From Cordilura impudica (Eukaryota > Arthropoda > Insecta > Diptera > Scathophagidae), in the NCBI GenBank assembly GCA_963682025.1, contig OY821519.1, positions 160,325,457 through 160,389,456 of the forward strand: a stretch of 64,000 bases of DNA, written 5' to 3'. The notes under the pieces were generated by a model. That model worked only from the letters and a program-made list of their open reading frames with translations, ran no database searches and had not been told where the DNA came from. The position numbers and the translations under genes were made by a program. The stretch's first letter is position 1. The number at the start of each line of letters is the position of its first letter. This document shows positions 42,212-52,735 of this stretch, in pieces.

Positions 42212-42478
42212 TGTTACTTTCCTGGAATATATATTTACGTTTAACTTGAGTTTTGTAGACTTTTTTAAATTTATTGTCCTTAGACAGCAAATAGTTGTCC
42301 TCCATCCTATAGTTTTCTACTTTCTTGTATCTAGGTTGTGTCTTGCTAACTCTATAATTCTTCACAAATCTATTTTCAAAATCTGAGCATTCAATATTTC
42401 CTTTCCTTTTGTTGATAGTATTTATTCTCTCAGTTTTTTCTTTCTTAAGTCTTTCTGAAATACATTTTAAGCTTTCGT
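42147..42478 (-). pseudogene. Element H integrase C-terminal tail
   Basis: The Lys-rich frame (KNYRVSKTQPRYKKVENYRM then DNKFKKVYKTQVKRKYIFQE) is the basic C-terminal tail of an errantivirus integrase, extended upstream to about 42478 by SLKCISERLKKEKTERINTI. It overlaps the start of env, as is usual. It is separated from the catalytic part by the insert at 42479-43682. Confidence 0.7.
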
Positions 42479-43682
42479 TTGATATAAAATTTGGTTGAAA
42501 CTTTTATTTTTTAACAAATAATTTTTAGTGAACTTGTTTGTTACTTTATCAAGCATCAGCAAATCAAGTTGGACTAATTTTATTGATGAAATCTTCATTC
42601 GAAATCTTTTTGAAATCAATTTTTCGAATAACATAACATATTTTGAGCGTATGATTATACAAGGGAACAAGGTTTTTGAAGATTAAGAACTGATTAAGAA
42701 CAAATCTGCACTTGGTTTTTTCTATCAGCTCAACTTTTCGCGATATACAGTTATGTCCAAAATTAAGGCTCTTCCACTACATATATTGGAATCACTAGAA
42801 AACGGTTAATCATATTCAGTTAAAAAAATCCAAAACTCGTCCACAATATTATATTTAAGCCGCGCTTACACTGGTTTTAAATTTGTCCAGCAGTTTCAGA
42901 GATATCGTGGAAGTTTTGAAAAAAAATTATTTAAAAATTCATAAAAACTAAAAAGTAGACATAGATCCCAGGTTTGGTCTAAAAGCATTTAGTTAAACAT
43001 ATTTTAAATGAAATGAGCTTTATTTCATTGTAATCGGCGCACAACTTTTGATTTTGTTCACAATTTACTGAGAAAACTCAATTGATAAAAATCGCGATTT
43101 CCATACAAAAATAACATTTTTAATAAGTGTGTGTTTGCTGATGTTCCATTTATGCAATAAGTGTGTTATATTAATTGTTTTTAGGCCACTGATATTTAGG
43201 TCAGATATTAAGTCAGATATTTTTTCATCAACTATACTTTTTAATTTATCAATAGAAGACGATTTTAAAGAAAAATAAAAATTTTTAATACACAAATATT
43301 ACAATTTAATTGCAACTCATCGAAAAATTTTCTTTTATATCTTTTTAAATTATCTTGTTTAGAGGCTTTGTTTTTAATGCTCCAGCAATAGTCCGCCATC
43401 ATATGGATATCATAATGACCTTTCTTCACTTCAAAATGAGGTGCCTTCACTTAATTGTGAATAAAAGCGAAACGCGTTCATCGATTTTTATAATCTATGA
43501 CTCATTTTGTTCATAGGTTATGTGACTTTACGTGAAAGTAATAAGACTTTAACTTTTTTCATGGTTTTTAAATATACAAAATTTTAATTTTTTTTTATTT
43601 TTTTTTTTTACTTAATCATTACTCAGCCATTTTTGGCGTTCTTTAAAAATTTGATTGTTTTCTAAAGGTAACAATATAACAA
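42479..43682. mobile_element. Unidentified insert in element H integrase (~1.2 kb)
   Basis: The integrase of H is interrupted between the PIDFI segment (near 43690) and the tail at 42478. Minus-strand fragments include one with KKGHYDIHMMADYCWSIKNK (43265-43450) and another at 43065-43295, separated by a stop; I do not recognise them. Short TTGATA-like sequence at both borders may be a target duplication. No clear terminal inverted repeats. A segment ACAGTTATGTCCAAAATTAA at 42747-42766 resembles Tc1-like ends, so the insert may be composite. Confidence 0.5.
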
Positions 43683-45868
43683 TTGATAAAATCTATAGGT
43701 TTGATTTTCGTTACTGAATGAATCGTATTATTATAGGCGATTATTGCTTTCGAAACTTTTTCCTGCAAGTTGTCTTTATTGTTTTCATCCGCATTAAACA
43801 ATCTAATATGTTCGTTCAAAGTCAAATGCAATCTCTCGATATCTGCATTGCCTGTTTTATTATATGTCGTTGTAAAGTGAACTTTAATACCATAATCTTT
43901 TAAAAACTCTTTAATCGCTACAACATCCAGTTCATTGTCTGTAATTATTGTCTCCGGTTTACCTAAATATTGAATACGCATTTTCAAAGCCCCAACAATT
44001 GATAACCATGTTCTATCCGGGAGATGATGCGCCGTCGCATACTTAGTAAATTTATCGATTCCAGTCAGGAACATCACTCCTCTTTGTGGATACCAAATAT
44101 CAACATGGATTATTGCGTTGTGCTTATCAGGCGTCTCTGTTACGTTCAGCGAGTGTCTAATAGGATTTCTATCATACTTTGCCCTATTGCATATTTCGCA
44201 ATTATTAATATACTTTTGTATAACTTTTTGCAAATTTGGATAGTAGAATTTTTTCTTTACTTCCGCAAAAAATTCGCTTATTCCTCTATGATTGTTTTCA
44301 AAGTGTAATGTCTCTATTATTTGGAGAATTTTACCTTCATCGGTTATATCTTCCAATAGAGTGTTTGTTCTTTGTATTTTTAAATTTTTATTTCTAATAA
44401 AGTACTTTAAGTACATATCTTGAAATTTCATAAAGAGATCGTTGTCAGTACAAAACACCACCAACAGCGCCCTCTGTGGTAGTTTTTCCTCCATCGTTTC
44501 GAGAAGGTTTTCTTCTGATGTTACTGTCCATGTTTCTCTTATTTTTCCTCTATACATAATTCTCTTGCTGAATGTTTTCCTTTCTGCTCTTTTCAAAATG
44601 AGTTGGTTCTTGAATACATTCAGAGGATTCTCAGTGATTTTTATGAAATCGACGCTATCAGTCTCTGCACTGTGCACCGTATTCGTGTCGTCTTCAAACA
44701 ATTCATTCAAATTCAAGATTACTTCATCATTCGCTACAATTCTACTTAGGCCATCGGCCACCACGTTTTCTTTACCTTTTATGTAGCTAATGTCAAAATC
44801 AAATTCATTAAGCTTTATTTTCCAACGCTGCAATTTTGCATTGGGTTCTTTTAAATTGCTAAGCCATACTAACGGTCTATGGTCTGTTTTTACGGAAAAA
44901 TGTCTACCGAATAAATAGGGTCGAAAATACTTCGTTGCCCAAACTATAGCCAAGAGTTCTTTCTCTATGGTGCTATAGTTTTTCTCATGACCATTGAGGG
45001 ATCGACTAGCATAACAGATAATTTTATCGTTCTGCATCAACGCCGCCCCCAGAGCGAAATCACTAGCATCTGTGACCAATGTAAATCTCCTTGTGAAGTC
45101 AGGGTGTACCAAAATAGGATCCGACTTAATGATAATTTTTAATCTCTCGAATGCGTCTATATAATCCCCATCTTTGAGATTAATTTTGGCTCCTTTCTTT
45201 AGGCACTTTACTAGAGGAAATGCTACTTTTGAGTAGTCTCTTATAAACCTCCTATAGTAGCCCGTTATTCCCAAGAAAGATTTAATTTCCTTTTGGTTCT
45301 TTGGTAGAGGAATTTTGTCTATAGCTTCTATTTTTTTTAGATTTGGTTTTATGCCGTCGCAAGTAACCAGATGTCCTAAGAACTCTGTCTCCTGCTTCAA
45401 GAAGCTGCATTTGCTTAATTGGACCTTCAGATTTGCTTTTTGCAAACAACTCAATACCTTAGTTAGAGACTCCAAATGTTCCTCTATACTTGTAGAGAAC
45501 ACCAGAATATCGTCTAAGTATACTAAACAGATTTTACCGATATATTCCCTCAAGACCTCATTCATTAACCTTTGAAAGGTTGAGGGTGCATTCTTCAAGC
45601 CGAAAGGCATTCGCAAATATTCGTAATGCCCACTTGCCGTTGAAAAAGCTGTTTTGTGGATGTCTTTTTCATCCATCTCTATTTGGTGAAATCCCTGTGT
45701 TAGGTCAAGAGTTGTAAAATATTGACATCTTCCCAATTTATCAAATATATCGTCAATATTTGGGATTGGGAATCTATCCTCAATGGTTACACTGTTTAGT
45801 TTTCTATAGTCAATTACAAGACGCCATTTTTGAACATTTGGCACATTAGTCTTTTTTGCACGATCCAA
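43643..45868 (-). CDS. pol: Element H pol: RT, RNase H and integrase core
   Basis: A 741-codon open frame. RT: WRLVIDYRKLNSVTIEDRFP, FTTLDLTQGFHQIEMDEKD (first Asp) and YLDD at 45509-45520. RNase H: LVTDASDFALGAALMQ, EKELLAIVWATKYFRPY, TDHRPLVWLSNL and the DGLSRI end. Integrase: HHCC finger (HFENNHRGI ... CEICNRAKYDRNP), then VDIWYPQRG, TDNELDV and ADIERLH for the D, D, E triad. The last 15 or so residues (after PIDFI) come from the insert. The frame is offset from the protease frame at about 45814-45868, so pol is broken there. Confidence 0.92.
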   Translation of the reverse strand: MDRAKKTNVPNVQKWRLVIDYRKLNSVTIEDRFPIPNIDDIFDKLGRCQYFTTLDLTQGFHQIEMDEKDIHKTAFSTASGHYEYLRMPFGLKNAPSTFQRLMNEVLREYIGKICLVYLDDILVFSTSIEEHLESLTKVLSCLQKANLKVQLSKCSFLKQETEFLGHLVTCDGIKPNLKKIEAIDKIPLPKNQKEIKSFLGITGYYRRFIRDYSKVAFPLVKCLKKGAKINLKDGDYIDAFERLKIIIKSDPILVHPDFTRRFTLVTDASDFALGAALMQNDKIICYASRSLNGHEKNYSTIEKELLAIVWATKYFRPYLFGRHFSVKTDHRPLVWLSNLKEPNAKLQRWKIKLNEFDFDISYIKGKENVVADGLSRIVANDEVILNLNELFEDDTNTVHSAETDSVDFIKITENPLNVFKNQLILKRAERKTFSKRIMYRGKIRETWTVTSEENLLETMEEKLPQRALLVVFCTDNDLFMKFQDMYLKYFIRNKNLKIQRTNTLLEDITDEGKILQIIETLHFENNHRGISEFFAEVKKKFYYPNLQKVIQKYINNCEICNRAKYDRNPIRHSLNVTETPDKHNAIIHVDIWYPQRGVMFLTGIDKFTKYATAHHLPDRTWLSIVGALKMRIQYLGKPETIITDNELDVVAIKEFLKDYGIKVHFTTTYNKTGNADIERLHLTLNEHIRLFNADENNKDNLQEKVSKAIIAYNNTIHSVTKIKPIDFINCYIVTFRKQSNF

Positions 45869-46570
45869 ACAGGACTGTTATAAGGACTGGAAGATTCCCT
45901 TATAATTCCTTGTCTTAACATTTCTTCAATCTGTCTATTAATTTCATTTTTGTGTATTTCCGGGTATCTGTATAATTTTGAGTACACCGGAATTTCATTT
46001 CGTGTATTTATTTTGTGTTTTATTTTACTCGTAAAAGTTAAATTTTCATTTTCCCTGTAAAACGTTTTATTGTGTCTTCTAAGTATCGCCAATAATTTGT
46101 TTCTATCCAACGTATTTAAGTGCGATAAGTTTAAGTCAGACACGGAATTTGTGTCGCTAAATTCTACTTCGTTATTGAGGATTGCGACAACGTTCTCATT
46201 GTTACACATAATTTTATAATCCTCCTCGCTTTTATTAAGGTAGATAGGGATACATGCTCTTTTTGTTTTTATATACCTATTTCCATAATCTACAACACAA
46301 TCAAGATCTGCCAAAATATTATTTCCTATTAACCCATCAAATTTATCATTAAAATTGAACTCCAAAAATTCACAATCATAGTCTGAACTAAATTCGTCAA
46401 ATATGGGGAATTTACAAAGTTGAGTTACTTTAAATTCATTTCCCATGGCTCTTAAAGTTACATTTACATCACGTTTCCATTTCGGATTACAAAGGTTTTC
46501 GTTGATTATACTGAATTCGGCTCCAGTATCGATAATGAAACGTAACGTCTTTCTTGGTTTTACTATAGTT
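45814..46570 (-). CDS. pro: Element H pol, upstream part: aspartic protease to RT start
   Basis: The frame runs from about 46570 with the retropepsin motif IDTGAEF near 46520-46540 and GLIGNNILADLD near 46320, then a linker and the start of RT (YRYPEIHKNEINRQIEEMLR, SSSPYNSPVWIVQK). It overlaps the next frame by 55 bp; a single-base indel near 45845-45860 would account for the shift. Confidence 0.85.
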
Positions 46571-47492
46571 ATATAGGGAAGTTGTTTTGGTCTACCCCAC
46601 GAAAATATACATTTGAATTTCCGATGTCCATCGGTTCATCATTTCTACGCGAATAACGCGAGTTTCTAGTTTGGTTCGACTGTCGTCCCAGATCGAATCC
46701 TTGTGCATTGTTAAATCTATTATTGTTTTGATAGTTACTTCTATTATTACTACCAGTATTAGTATTATTACTACCAAAGTATCGGTTGTTACTATTGTTG
46801 TTATTATTATTACGATTGGCATTGTAGTCAGGACTTCTATTTATAGAGTGTGTGTTTTTTACGTCATTACTAAAATTTGTCCTATATGGTGATCTCGTGT
46901 TTTCATTTCTTTGTCTGTTCCCAAAGGCCGTATAACTTTGATGCCTTGCTTCCAGAATAATTTTGAAAGCCGCCTCTAAAGTCTGTGGGTCTCTAGCGAA
47001 AATTATAGTTTTTGTCGGTTCAGGCAGGTGGTCTTTAAAAACTTGTAATGAAATTCTATTTATTTCGTCCGCAGAAAAGCCCTCTTCAGCATGCGTCATT
47101 CTCCTATTATGTAGCCTATTTCTAATATTGTTTATACTGTAGTAATACTTCTCAATTGTTGCGTCCAACCTCCAGGTTTTTAATTTGTCCAGCAATTCCC
47201 TACTTGTTTCTCTTTCCCCAAAGTCATTAACAAGAATCTCCTTCAACACCTCCCAAGTTCCTACCACTCCATACCTATGTATTGCCTCTCTTGTTTTTCC
47301 CACGCATCTGTTTTTGATATATCCGAAAAGAATATTTCTGTTGTTTACCTCAAATTCCGCGATAGATGGCAGCAAGGCTTCAACTTGCCCCAAAAAATCC
47401 GGCAGTTGGCTCTGTTCCTTCCCATCGAATGTTGGAATTTCTCTGATACAGTTCAGTACCAAATTAAATTGCTGCACTAAATTATTTTCCAT
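46569..47492 (-). CDS. gag: Element H gag
   Basis: The ATG at 47490-47492 (MENNLVQQFNLVLNCIREIP) is the likely start; the open frame extends further upstream into less protein-like sequence. Residues 15-230 have the capsid fold pattern of gypsy-type gag (EIPTFDGKEQSQLPDFLGQV, ...WEVLKEILVNDFGERETSRE). The C-terminus is Asn/Arg-rich (NANRNNNNNNSNNRYFG) and ends MDIGNSNVYFRGVDQN; there is no CCHC knuckle. It reaches the protease frame within 2 bp. Confidence 0.88.
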   Translation of the reverse strand: MENNLVQQFNLVLNCIREIPTFDGKEQSQLPDFLGQVEALLPSIAEFEVNNRNILFGYIKNRCVGKTREAIHRYGVVGTWEVLKEILVNDFGERETSRELLDKLKTWRLDATIEKYYYSINNIRNRLHNRRMTHAEEGFSADEINRISLQVFKDHLPEPTKTIIFARDPQTLEAAFKIILEARHQSYTAFGNRQRNENTRSPYRTNFSNDVKNTHSINRSPDYNANRNNNNNNSNNRYFGSNNTNTGSNNRSNYQNNNRFNNAQGFDLGRQSNQTRNSRYSRRNDEPMDIGNSNVYFRGVDQNNFPI

Positions 47493-47619
47493 TTCAAAAA
47501 AAACTATACTATGCCTTGTACAGAAACAAAATTGCAAATTGGTCTTCCTTTTCTTGTATAATTCAAAGAAAAAAATCAATTTTCCATTTATTTATCAAAC
47601 TGAGACTAATCTATAAACC

Positions 47620-47978
47620 CTTTATCACTTGAGTACATAATACAAAAAGGTACATAATGTATAAAAATAAATTAATCTTATTTACTCTGTTAATATTCTT
47701 GCGTCCGGTATTTCTCATCTTCAGGGTTATTGATCCTCCTTATTGTTGTAAATCTTTGTTGTTTTTGTTGATACTCTGCCGTTGTTTAATATATTGCAAA
47801 CTTTGTTGATTTTGTTGAGTTTATAAAATTTTCAAATTTTATTTTATAAATTTATTGTGCTTTTTATTAAGTTCTCATATCGTTTTTTATAAGTAGAACT
47901 ATTTTTGTTGTTTCAGTTTTTAAGTTCTTATTTTGTTCATTAGTATTTTCCGCTTTTTTTTTTTTTTTTTTTTTTACA
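47620..47978. other. Element H leader, non-repeat part
   Basis: AT-rich untranslated leader with TGTTGTTTTTGTTGA-like T/G runs and a long poly-T near 47957-47976. Confidence 0.5.
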
Positions 47979-47979
47979 A

Positions 47980-48225
47980 TTATTTTGCACTATTTTGCTA
48001 ATAGCACTGTCCAGTTTTTATAATTTTTTGCACTACTTTTTAATAATAGCACTTTCCAATTTTTATAATTTTTGCACTACTTTTTAATAATAGCACTGTC
48101 CAGTTTTTATAATTTTTGCACAACTTTTCAATAATAGCACTGTCCAATTTTTATAATTTTTGCACTACTTTTTGATAATAGCACTTTCCAGTTTTTATAA
48201 CTTTTGCACTACTTTTATTTAATTT
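47980..48225. repeat. 44-bp tandem repeat in the element H leader, ~5 copies
   Basis: GCACTGTCCAG / GCACTTTCCA-type blocks start at 48004, 48049, 48093, 48137 and 48181, a 44-45 bp spacing. Each unit also contains TTTTTATAATTTTTGCACTA and TTTTTAATAATA. It lies in the 5' leader between the primer-binding site and gag. Confidence 0.85.
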
Positions 48226-48311
48226 TAAATTGTTAACTGTGGTCCGAATCATTTATTGGCAATGTTATTTCTATTTTTCTTAAAATTAGAAATTACCAAA
48301 ACTTTTATTTT

Positions 48312-48325
48312 CATCCTCGTCGCCA
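48312..48325 (-). other. Element H primer-binding site (tRNA-Ser type)
   Basis: Minus strand TGGCGACGAGGATG overlaps the last LTR base. It is complementary to the 3' end of a serine tRNA of the GCU type (…CATCCTCGTCGCCA). Confidence 0.75.
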
Positions 48326-48679
48326 GTTTGGTGTGGAGTAAACAAAAAAACACTTTTGATCTTTTTGATGTCTCTTTATTAACTGCCTTTATTTTATTTT
48401 TTATTCATGCTTATAAGCTAAATTAAACATATAACTTAAAAGTAAAGAATTCTGTTGACGATGCAAATTCACACGGTCAACAGAAGCGTTCATTAAATTA
48501 CCAAGAACATGCATACATCATGTACGTTGGGCATGAACACTTGTTTTAAGTTTTCGGGTTGCAAGTCATGTATGTGGATGAGACGAATCTGCTTATTAGG
48601 CAGATTCGTTCATAAGACAAACTGAACAAAAATATATAAAAATGCAAATTTACTTTAGGAGAGTTTGCTCCATATGACT
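48325..48679 (-). repeat. Element H, 5' LTR
   Basis: 355 bp, matches 40398-40752 with about four substitutions, followed by the ATAT duplication at 48680-48683. Confidence 0.92.
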
Positions 48680-48683
48680 ATAT

Positions 48684-48844
48684 ACAAAAATACAAAATTT
48701 CATAACTATTTTAACTAACTACACAAATTCACATATGTATATCCAATCATAACAAACGAAAAATATTCAAAACAACATTAAGTGCTTAAATCATCACCAC
48801 GAAACAGAATACAAATTATAAAAAACTACACTACAAACAACAAC
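48684..48844. other. Spacer between H and K
   Basis: No gene. It ends in ACAAC, which may be the left target duplication of K (GCAAC on the right side at 63436-63440, one mismatch). Confidence 0.5.
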
Positions 48845-48949
48845 TGTTTAGTTCGAGTATTTTTTAGTTTTATTAATTTAAATTACCATAAAACTTGTTC
48901 ACAATAAATATCAAAATATTAACTTAATATTCATATATAGCACAGCAAG
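48845..48949 (-). repeat. Element K, 3' LTR, left piece
   Basis: Matches 63016-63120. It ends with ATAGCACAGCAAG, the target of the L insertion; the LTR resumes at 57141. Confidence 0.9.
48937..48949. repeat. Target-site duplication of L, left copy
   Basis: ATAGCACAGCAAG, repeated at 57128-57140. The uninterrupted site is visible in the other LTR at 63108-63120. Confidence 0.92.
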
Positions 48950-49324
48950 AAGTCTCTTGTGTTTTACGTGAGTACCTGTCTCGATGACATAATCTCACGG
49001 TGTTCCGAACACTGGATCGGAATATGCGCCGACCACCGCCCCCTTGTGCAGAAAAACTACACTCAGGTACCAACTTCGAGATTTGTGCATTTGGGCAACA
49101 AACCCCACTCCTTGGTTGGGAGTCGAGGCCTACCTTAAACACCTCTGCTGTTCTAAGGGTCACAGCGCCCGGTTGAATGCAGCTCCACATCGAGCTGCGC
49201 TCTCCCCGCGATTTTGGGTTTAAACCACAGCCACCACGATACTCCCCGGTACCACCTGTGATACCGGATATATGTATTACATATAAAGCCTCCGGTCAGA
49301 CTTCGTAGCAAAGCTGCTACCAGT
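48950..49324 (-). other. L 3' untranslated region
   Basis: Relatively GC-rich, no convincing frame; contains GGTATCACAGGTGGTACC-type inverted sequence near 49245-49265. It ends at AAGACTT-like sequence against the target duplication, without an A-tail. Confidence 0.7.
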
Positions 49325-50367
49325 TTAGCTCCAAACAGCTATGGACGGGTGGCCATCGAAGGACTCAGTCCCACACCCAAACATCCACCCTGTGGGTGAG
49401 TGCATAAGTACACAACTAAGTCCTTCTAGATGGTCTTGACTACACACTAAACGTCTTCTTCTGAAGACTTCACATGCATACCCATTCATACGTCTCATTC
49501 TCTCATCACTCACAAGCACACTACTGACATCACAACCATCGTCCGTCAATACGACACCTAGAGAATCTAGGTCCCGTATGTCCGAGTAGAACGTGCATAT
49601 GCACAAATATGAAACCAGTCGTCGGTAAAAGGTCCACAGTCACACTCAGGCGTATTAGCCAAGGCTCTTTTATACAAAAATGCATTAAACGACCCGTGGC
49701 CCGTAAGCAAAAAGCCCATACCCAGGCTAAAGCCAAAGCCTGGACGTTTCGCCACGAACGTCACATCGCGAATGAAGGCATATGTAACTCGTCCTTTGAC
49801 GCTACTGTCCCACCTATTTTGCCATATGGAGACAACACACTCATTTAGGAGTGTCTTGCACTCCGTCCAGCTCTTCCTGCTAATGTCATCGTTAGTCAAC
49901 CAGTCATCTTGCAACAATGGCTGTCCTCTCTTGATCCTGTAGGCGATACTTTTACGCATCACCTCCAAGTCAAGAGGGGCTACACCTACTAATACCTGTA
50001 AGGCCTCCGTGGAGACCGTACGACAATATGGCACACAAGCGAGTAAGACAACCCTTTGACATGACATGATTTTCAGCTTTCCTCTGGCAGTCGTGACCAC
50101 GCTGGACCACACCGACGAACCATATGTTGCGCAAGCAACAAACAATCCGCGGTAAATGGTCTGCATGGAACGCCTGCTAAGGCCCCAGTCATTCCTAAGA
50201 ATGCGCCGGACCCATCCCACCACGCCAGTCAATTTCTCCCTTACCCGCTCGAGATGAACCAAGAAGTTCATACGCTCACGCATTGTTATCGCCAAGTATT
50301 TGACCTCAGTCGCATACTTAAGGCTAACGCCAGTGGCCCTAACAGTTGAAGGTCGATTTAGCGACAC
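49325..50367 (-). pseudogene. L ORF2, C-terminal part
   Basis: The frame 49567-50367 holds the RT thumb and connection (EVKYLAITMRERMNFLVHLE, RSMQTIYRGLFVACATYGSS) and a Cys/His segment CDCGPFTDDWFHI. A stop and shift near 49567-49606 lead to the last piece, 49325-49606 (YACEVFRRRRLVCS). This is the usual C-terminal region of R1-clade ORF2. Confidence 0.8.
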
Positions 50368-51365
50368 CTACACCTACTTGTCTACTCCAATCGCAGACAA
50401 TCTGCATGGCTTCTTCCCCCTTTCTCTCCAGCTCAGCACGAGACTGGCCTTCGATAAGGACGAGCAAGTCATCCGCATATGCGCACACATTGTATGCAAC
50501 CATCAGCCTCAGCAAGAGAGGATCCATCATTTGATTCCAAATAAATGGCTCGCAAAGGATCCCTGCGGACAACCTCTGACTACCTCAATCTACACGAACT
50601 CGTTCACTCCAGCGACGCAAGCCCGCCTGCCAGAGAAGTAGCTTTTCCAAAGCCCCAACTCTTGGCAGCCGACCTCGCGTAGCCTCGTTAGAACGCCTTC
50701 CCATAACAGGAAGTCGAACACACCCTTGAAATCAATAAAGATTCCAAGGACATATCCTGCCTCTGCCCTGTCCACACTTGTCTTAACGTGTCGCTAGGCT
50801 TCCTCTATACTCCTACCACCTTTGAAGCCAAATTGCCGCTCACATGTGCCCTGGTCGATCCTCTCCTGAAGCCTTTTCGCCATAATCCTTTCCAGTACTT
50901 TTCCAAGCACCGAAAGCAGACTGATGCCACTATAGGAACGAGGATTGCTCCTGATCCTATCGGGTGACTTCAGCAAAACAACGACACGAGCTGTTTTCCA
51001 CGCATTTCCGTAGATTGCCACCAAGTACTCAGGAATGGCCTTCCAGATGCTTTTACACATCTCTCCGGTCACTCCGTCCATACCTGGTGACTTTCTACCT
51101 CGTGCCTGACAAATGCTCATCTCTAACTCAGTTCTGTCCAAGGGAGGAGGGGTATCCACCCACTGAAAAGGAAGATGGATAGGACCCTCAGCCCTTGGAA
51201 AGAACTCGCCCAGCAGAACGCGTATGCATGCCCCCCATGATGGCAATATTTCATTACCAACACGAAGGCCAGACACATCGGTCTGCTGGCCCCTTCCTCT
51301 ACAGAGCTTTTAGACTCTTCCCCATGGGTCGCCTTTGTTGTCCCGTACATATCTTCTCCAATCAT
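50339..51365 (-). pseudogene. L ORF2, reverse transcriptase core
   Basis: Pieces in three frames: 51123-51365 and 50794-51276 (RGRKSPGMDGVTGEM, RSNPRSYSGISLLSVLGKVL, QFGFKGGRSIEEA), 50590-50775 (IFIDFKGVFDFLLWEGVL with the first catalytic Asp) and 50339-50572 with the YADD box at 50468-50479. Shifts or stops lie near 51270-51370, 50790 and 50580. The catalytic residues are present but no continuous frame exists. Confidence 0.85.
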
Positions 51366-51377
51366 CCTCCTTCACCT

Positions 51378-52433
51378 TCACGATACGGTCCTTATAGGCA
51401 CGTAACGTAGCTTTGTCGCGTAGTTTGCCGCACGCAGTAGTACATCATCTGCATTGGTCCGCCTGGCTCTCTGGAATCTCTTCCTGAGCTGCCGGACGGT
51501 CCTCCGCATTTCTGTAAGCTCCCGCGTCCACCATTTAACCCTTCCGGGGATTGCCCTAGAACATCTCCCAAGAAGGACGTCATTGGTGTTGATTGTCCAG
51601 TCGTTCGACTTGCCTATCTGTCCATCTATATTCAGACCCCAGAAATCCCCAATGGGGACCTCAGAGGCCGCCTCCCTAATGCACCTGCCGTAGTAATCCC
51701 AATTAATTGGGAGTCCACGCCACCGCACCACACCGGAAACCACCTCGGGGGCTGGCGAGTATGAGAGCACAATCCGAATTGGATTGTGATCACTCACCCC
51801 CCAATGGTCCACAACGTCCCAGTCACAGCGAAAATGCCGCAGTACTATGTCATTAACGGCTGTTACATCAATATCACTCACACCATTAGGTCCGGAAAAC
51901 GTATACAGATTCGAAGGCTGGTTTAGCGTACTAACACCCCGATTAACCATCCAGTCACTCAGCATCTCACCCCTATAATGGTTCTGATATCCAGGAAAAT
52001 GCCGGGATACCTTACTGAACCACAGAGGAGATGATGCGTTCGCGTCCATACCTAGGATAATCGGGTTGCTACTCGCTAGTAGTAGCACCGAATCCATATA
52101 CGTGATGTACGGTTCTAATGGTCTGCTGAACTGACAGTATATGCTTGCCAGGAAGATTTTTCCTAATCTTCCCTCGACTAAGAAACATACTCCCAGTTCA
52201 TCAGCAGAAACAACCATACATTCAACACTCGGATCGTTGACAATCACAGCAGATCTAGCCCCAGAACTAGGAAATACCCGCATAAATGTGGGTAAACCCC
52301 TTACACAACCATTGGTTGCGTAAGGTTCCTGAACCAAGGCAAATCCACTGTGAGTGGCAACCATCATCTCACCTAACTCACACATACCAGAATAAGAGCC
52401 CTGACAATTGAGTTGTATAATTGTCGTAGTCAT
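51378..52433 (-). CDS. L ORF2, APE-type endonuclease
   Basis: The ATG at 52431-52433 gives MTTTIIQLNCQGSYSGMCEL. The fold is complete: LNCQ (Asn), ALVQEPY (catalytic Glu), ILGMDANASSPLW (Asp and Asn), SNLYTFSGPNGVSDIDVT, and WGVSDHNPI (the SDH motif). R1-clade endonucleases nick specific targets; here the insertion was into a BEL LTR. The frame ends at 51378 with a shift into RT. Confidence 0.88.
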   Translation of the reverse strand: MTTTIIQLNCQGSYSGMCELGEMMVATHSGFALVQEPYATNGCVRGLPTFMRVFPSSGARSAVIVNDPSVECMVVSADELGVCFLVEGRLGKIFLASIYCQFSRPLEPYITYMDSVLLLASSNPIILGMDANASSPLWFSKVSRHFPGYQNHYRGEMLSDWMVNRGVSTLNQPSNLYTFSGPNGVSDIDVTAVNDIVLRHFRCDWDVVDHWGVSDHNPIRIVLSYSPAPEVVSGVVRWRGLPINWDYYGRCIREAASEVPIGDFWGLNIDGQIGKSNDWTINTNDVLLGRCSRAIPGRVKWWTRELTEMRRTVRQLRKRFQRARRTNADDVLLRAANYATKLRYVPIRTVS

Positions 52434-52479
52434 TTTAATGTCTGTAGTTCGCGCGTGCAATCAAGACGCAATACGTAGG

Positions 52480-52735
52480 TCAAGCCTTCGACATCATTAG
52501 ATGATCAGAGGACAGTCCTTTAAACGCACAGTTACGACAATGGAGTGGGTTTGGACACACCATTGCCATATGCCCCTGTTGCCCGCAACGACGACAGACC
52601 CTAGCGCCAACGCGACAGGCCTTCACTTTATGGTCAAAGCTCATACACTGGAAACATCCCGCCACTGGATCAAGCTGACGAACGTGGAACTGAACCACTT
52701 TATGTAACAGCGTAGAATTCAACTTTTAAAATGCA
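52480..52735 (-). pseudogene. L ORF1, C-terminal zinc-knuckle part
   Basis: HVRQLDPVAGCFQCMSFDHK starts the first CCHC knuckle; CRRCGQQGHMAMVCPNPLHC contains the second and leads to a third partial one. Three knuckles at the end of ORF1 are typical of R1 and Jockey-type elements. It is cut off from the rest of ORF1 by insert M. Confidence 0.85.

Larger units (their letters stand above)
40398..48679 (-). mobile_element. Element H: errantivirus-like LTR retrotransposon with gag, pol, env
   Basis: 8282 bp, minus orientation, 355-bp LTRs on both sides differing at about four positions, ATAT target duplication, serine-type primer site, purine tract, and genes in the order gag, pol, env. LTR ends AGT...ACT and an F-type env fit errantiviruses (insect Metaviridae). 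Known errantivirus relatives move in the fly germline and some form particles. This copy carries frame breaks in pol and env and an unknown ~1.2 kb insert in integrase. Confidence 0.92.

Noticed and set aside
48924..49190. 88-residue minus-strand ORF over the K LTR/L junction
   Set aside because: It crosses the insertion junction into the L 3' UTR and has no conserved features.
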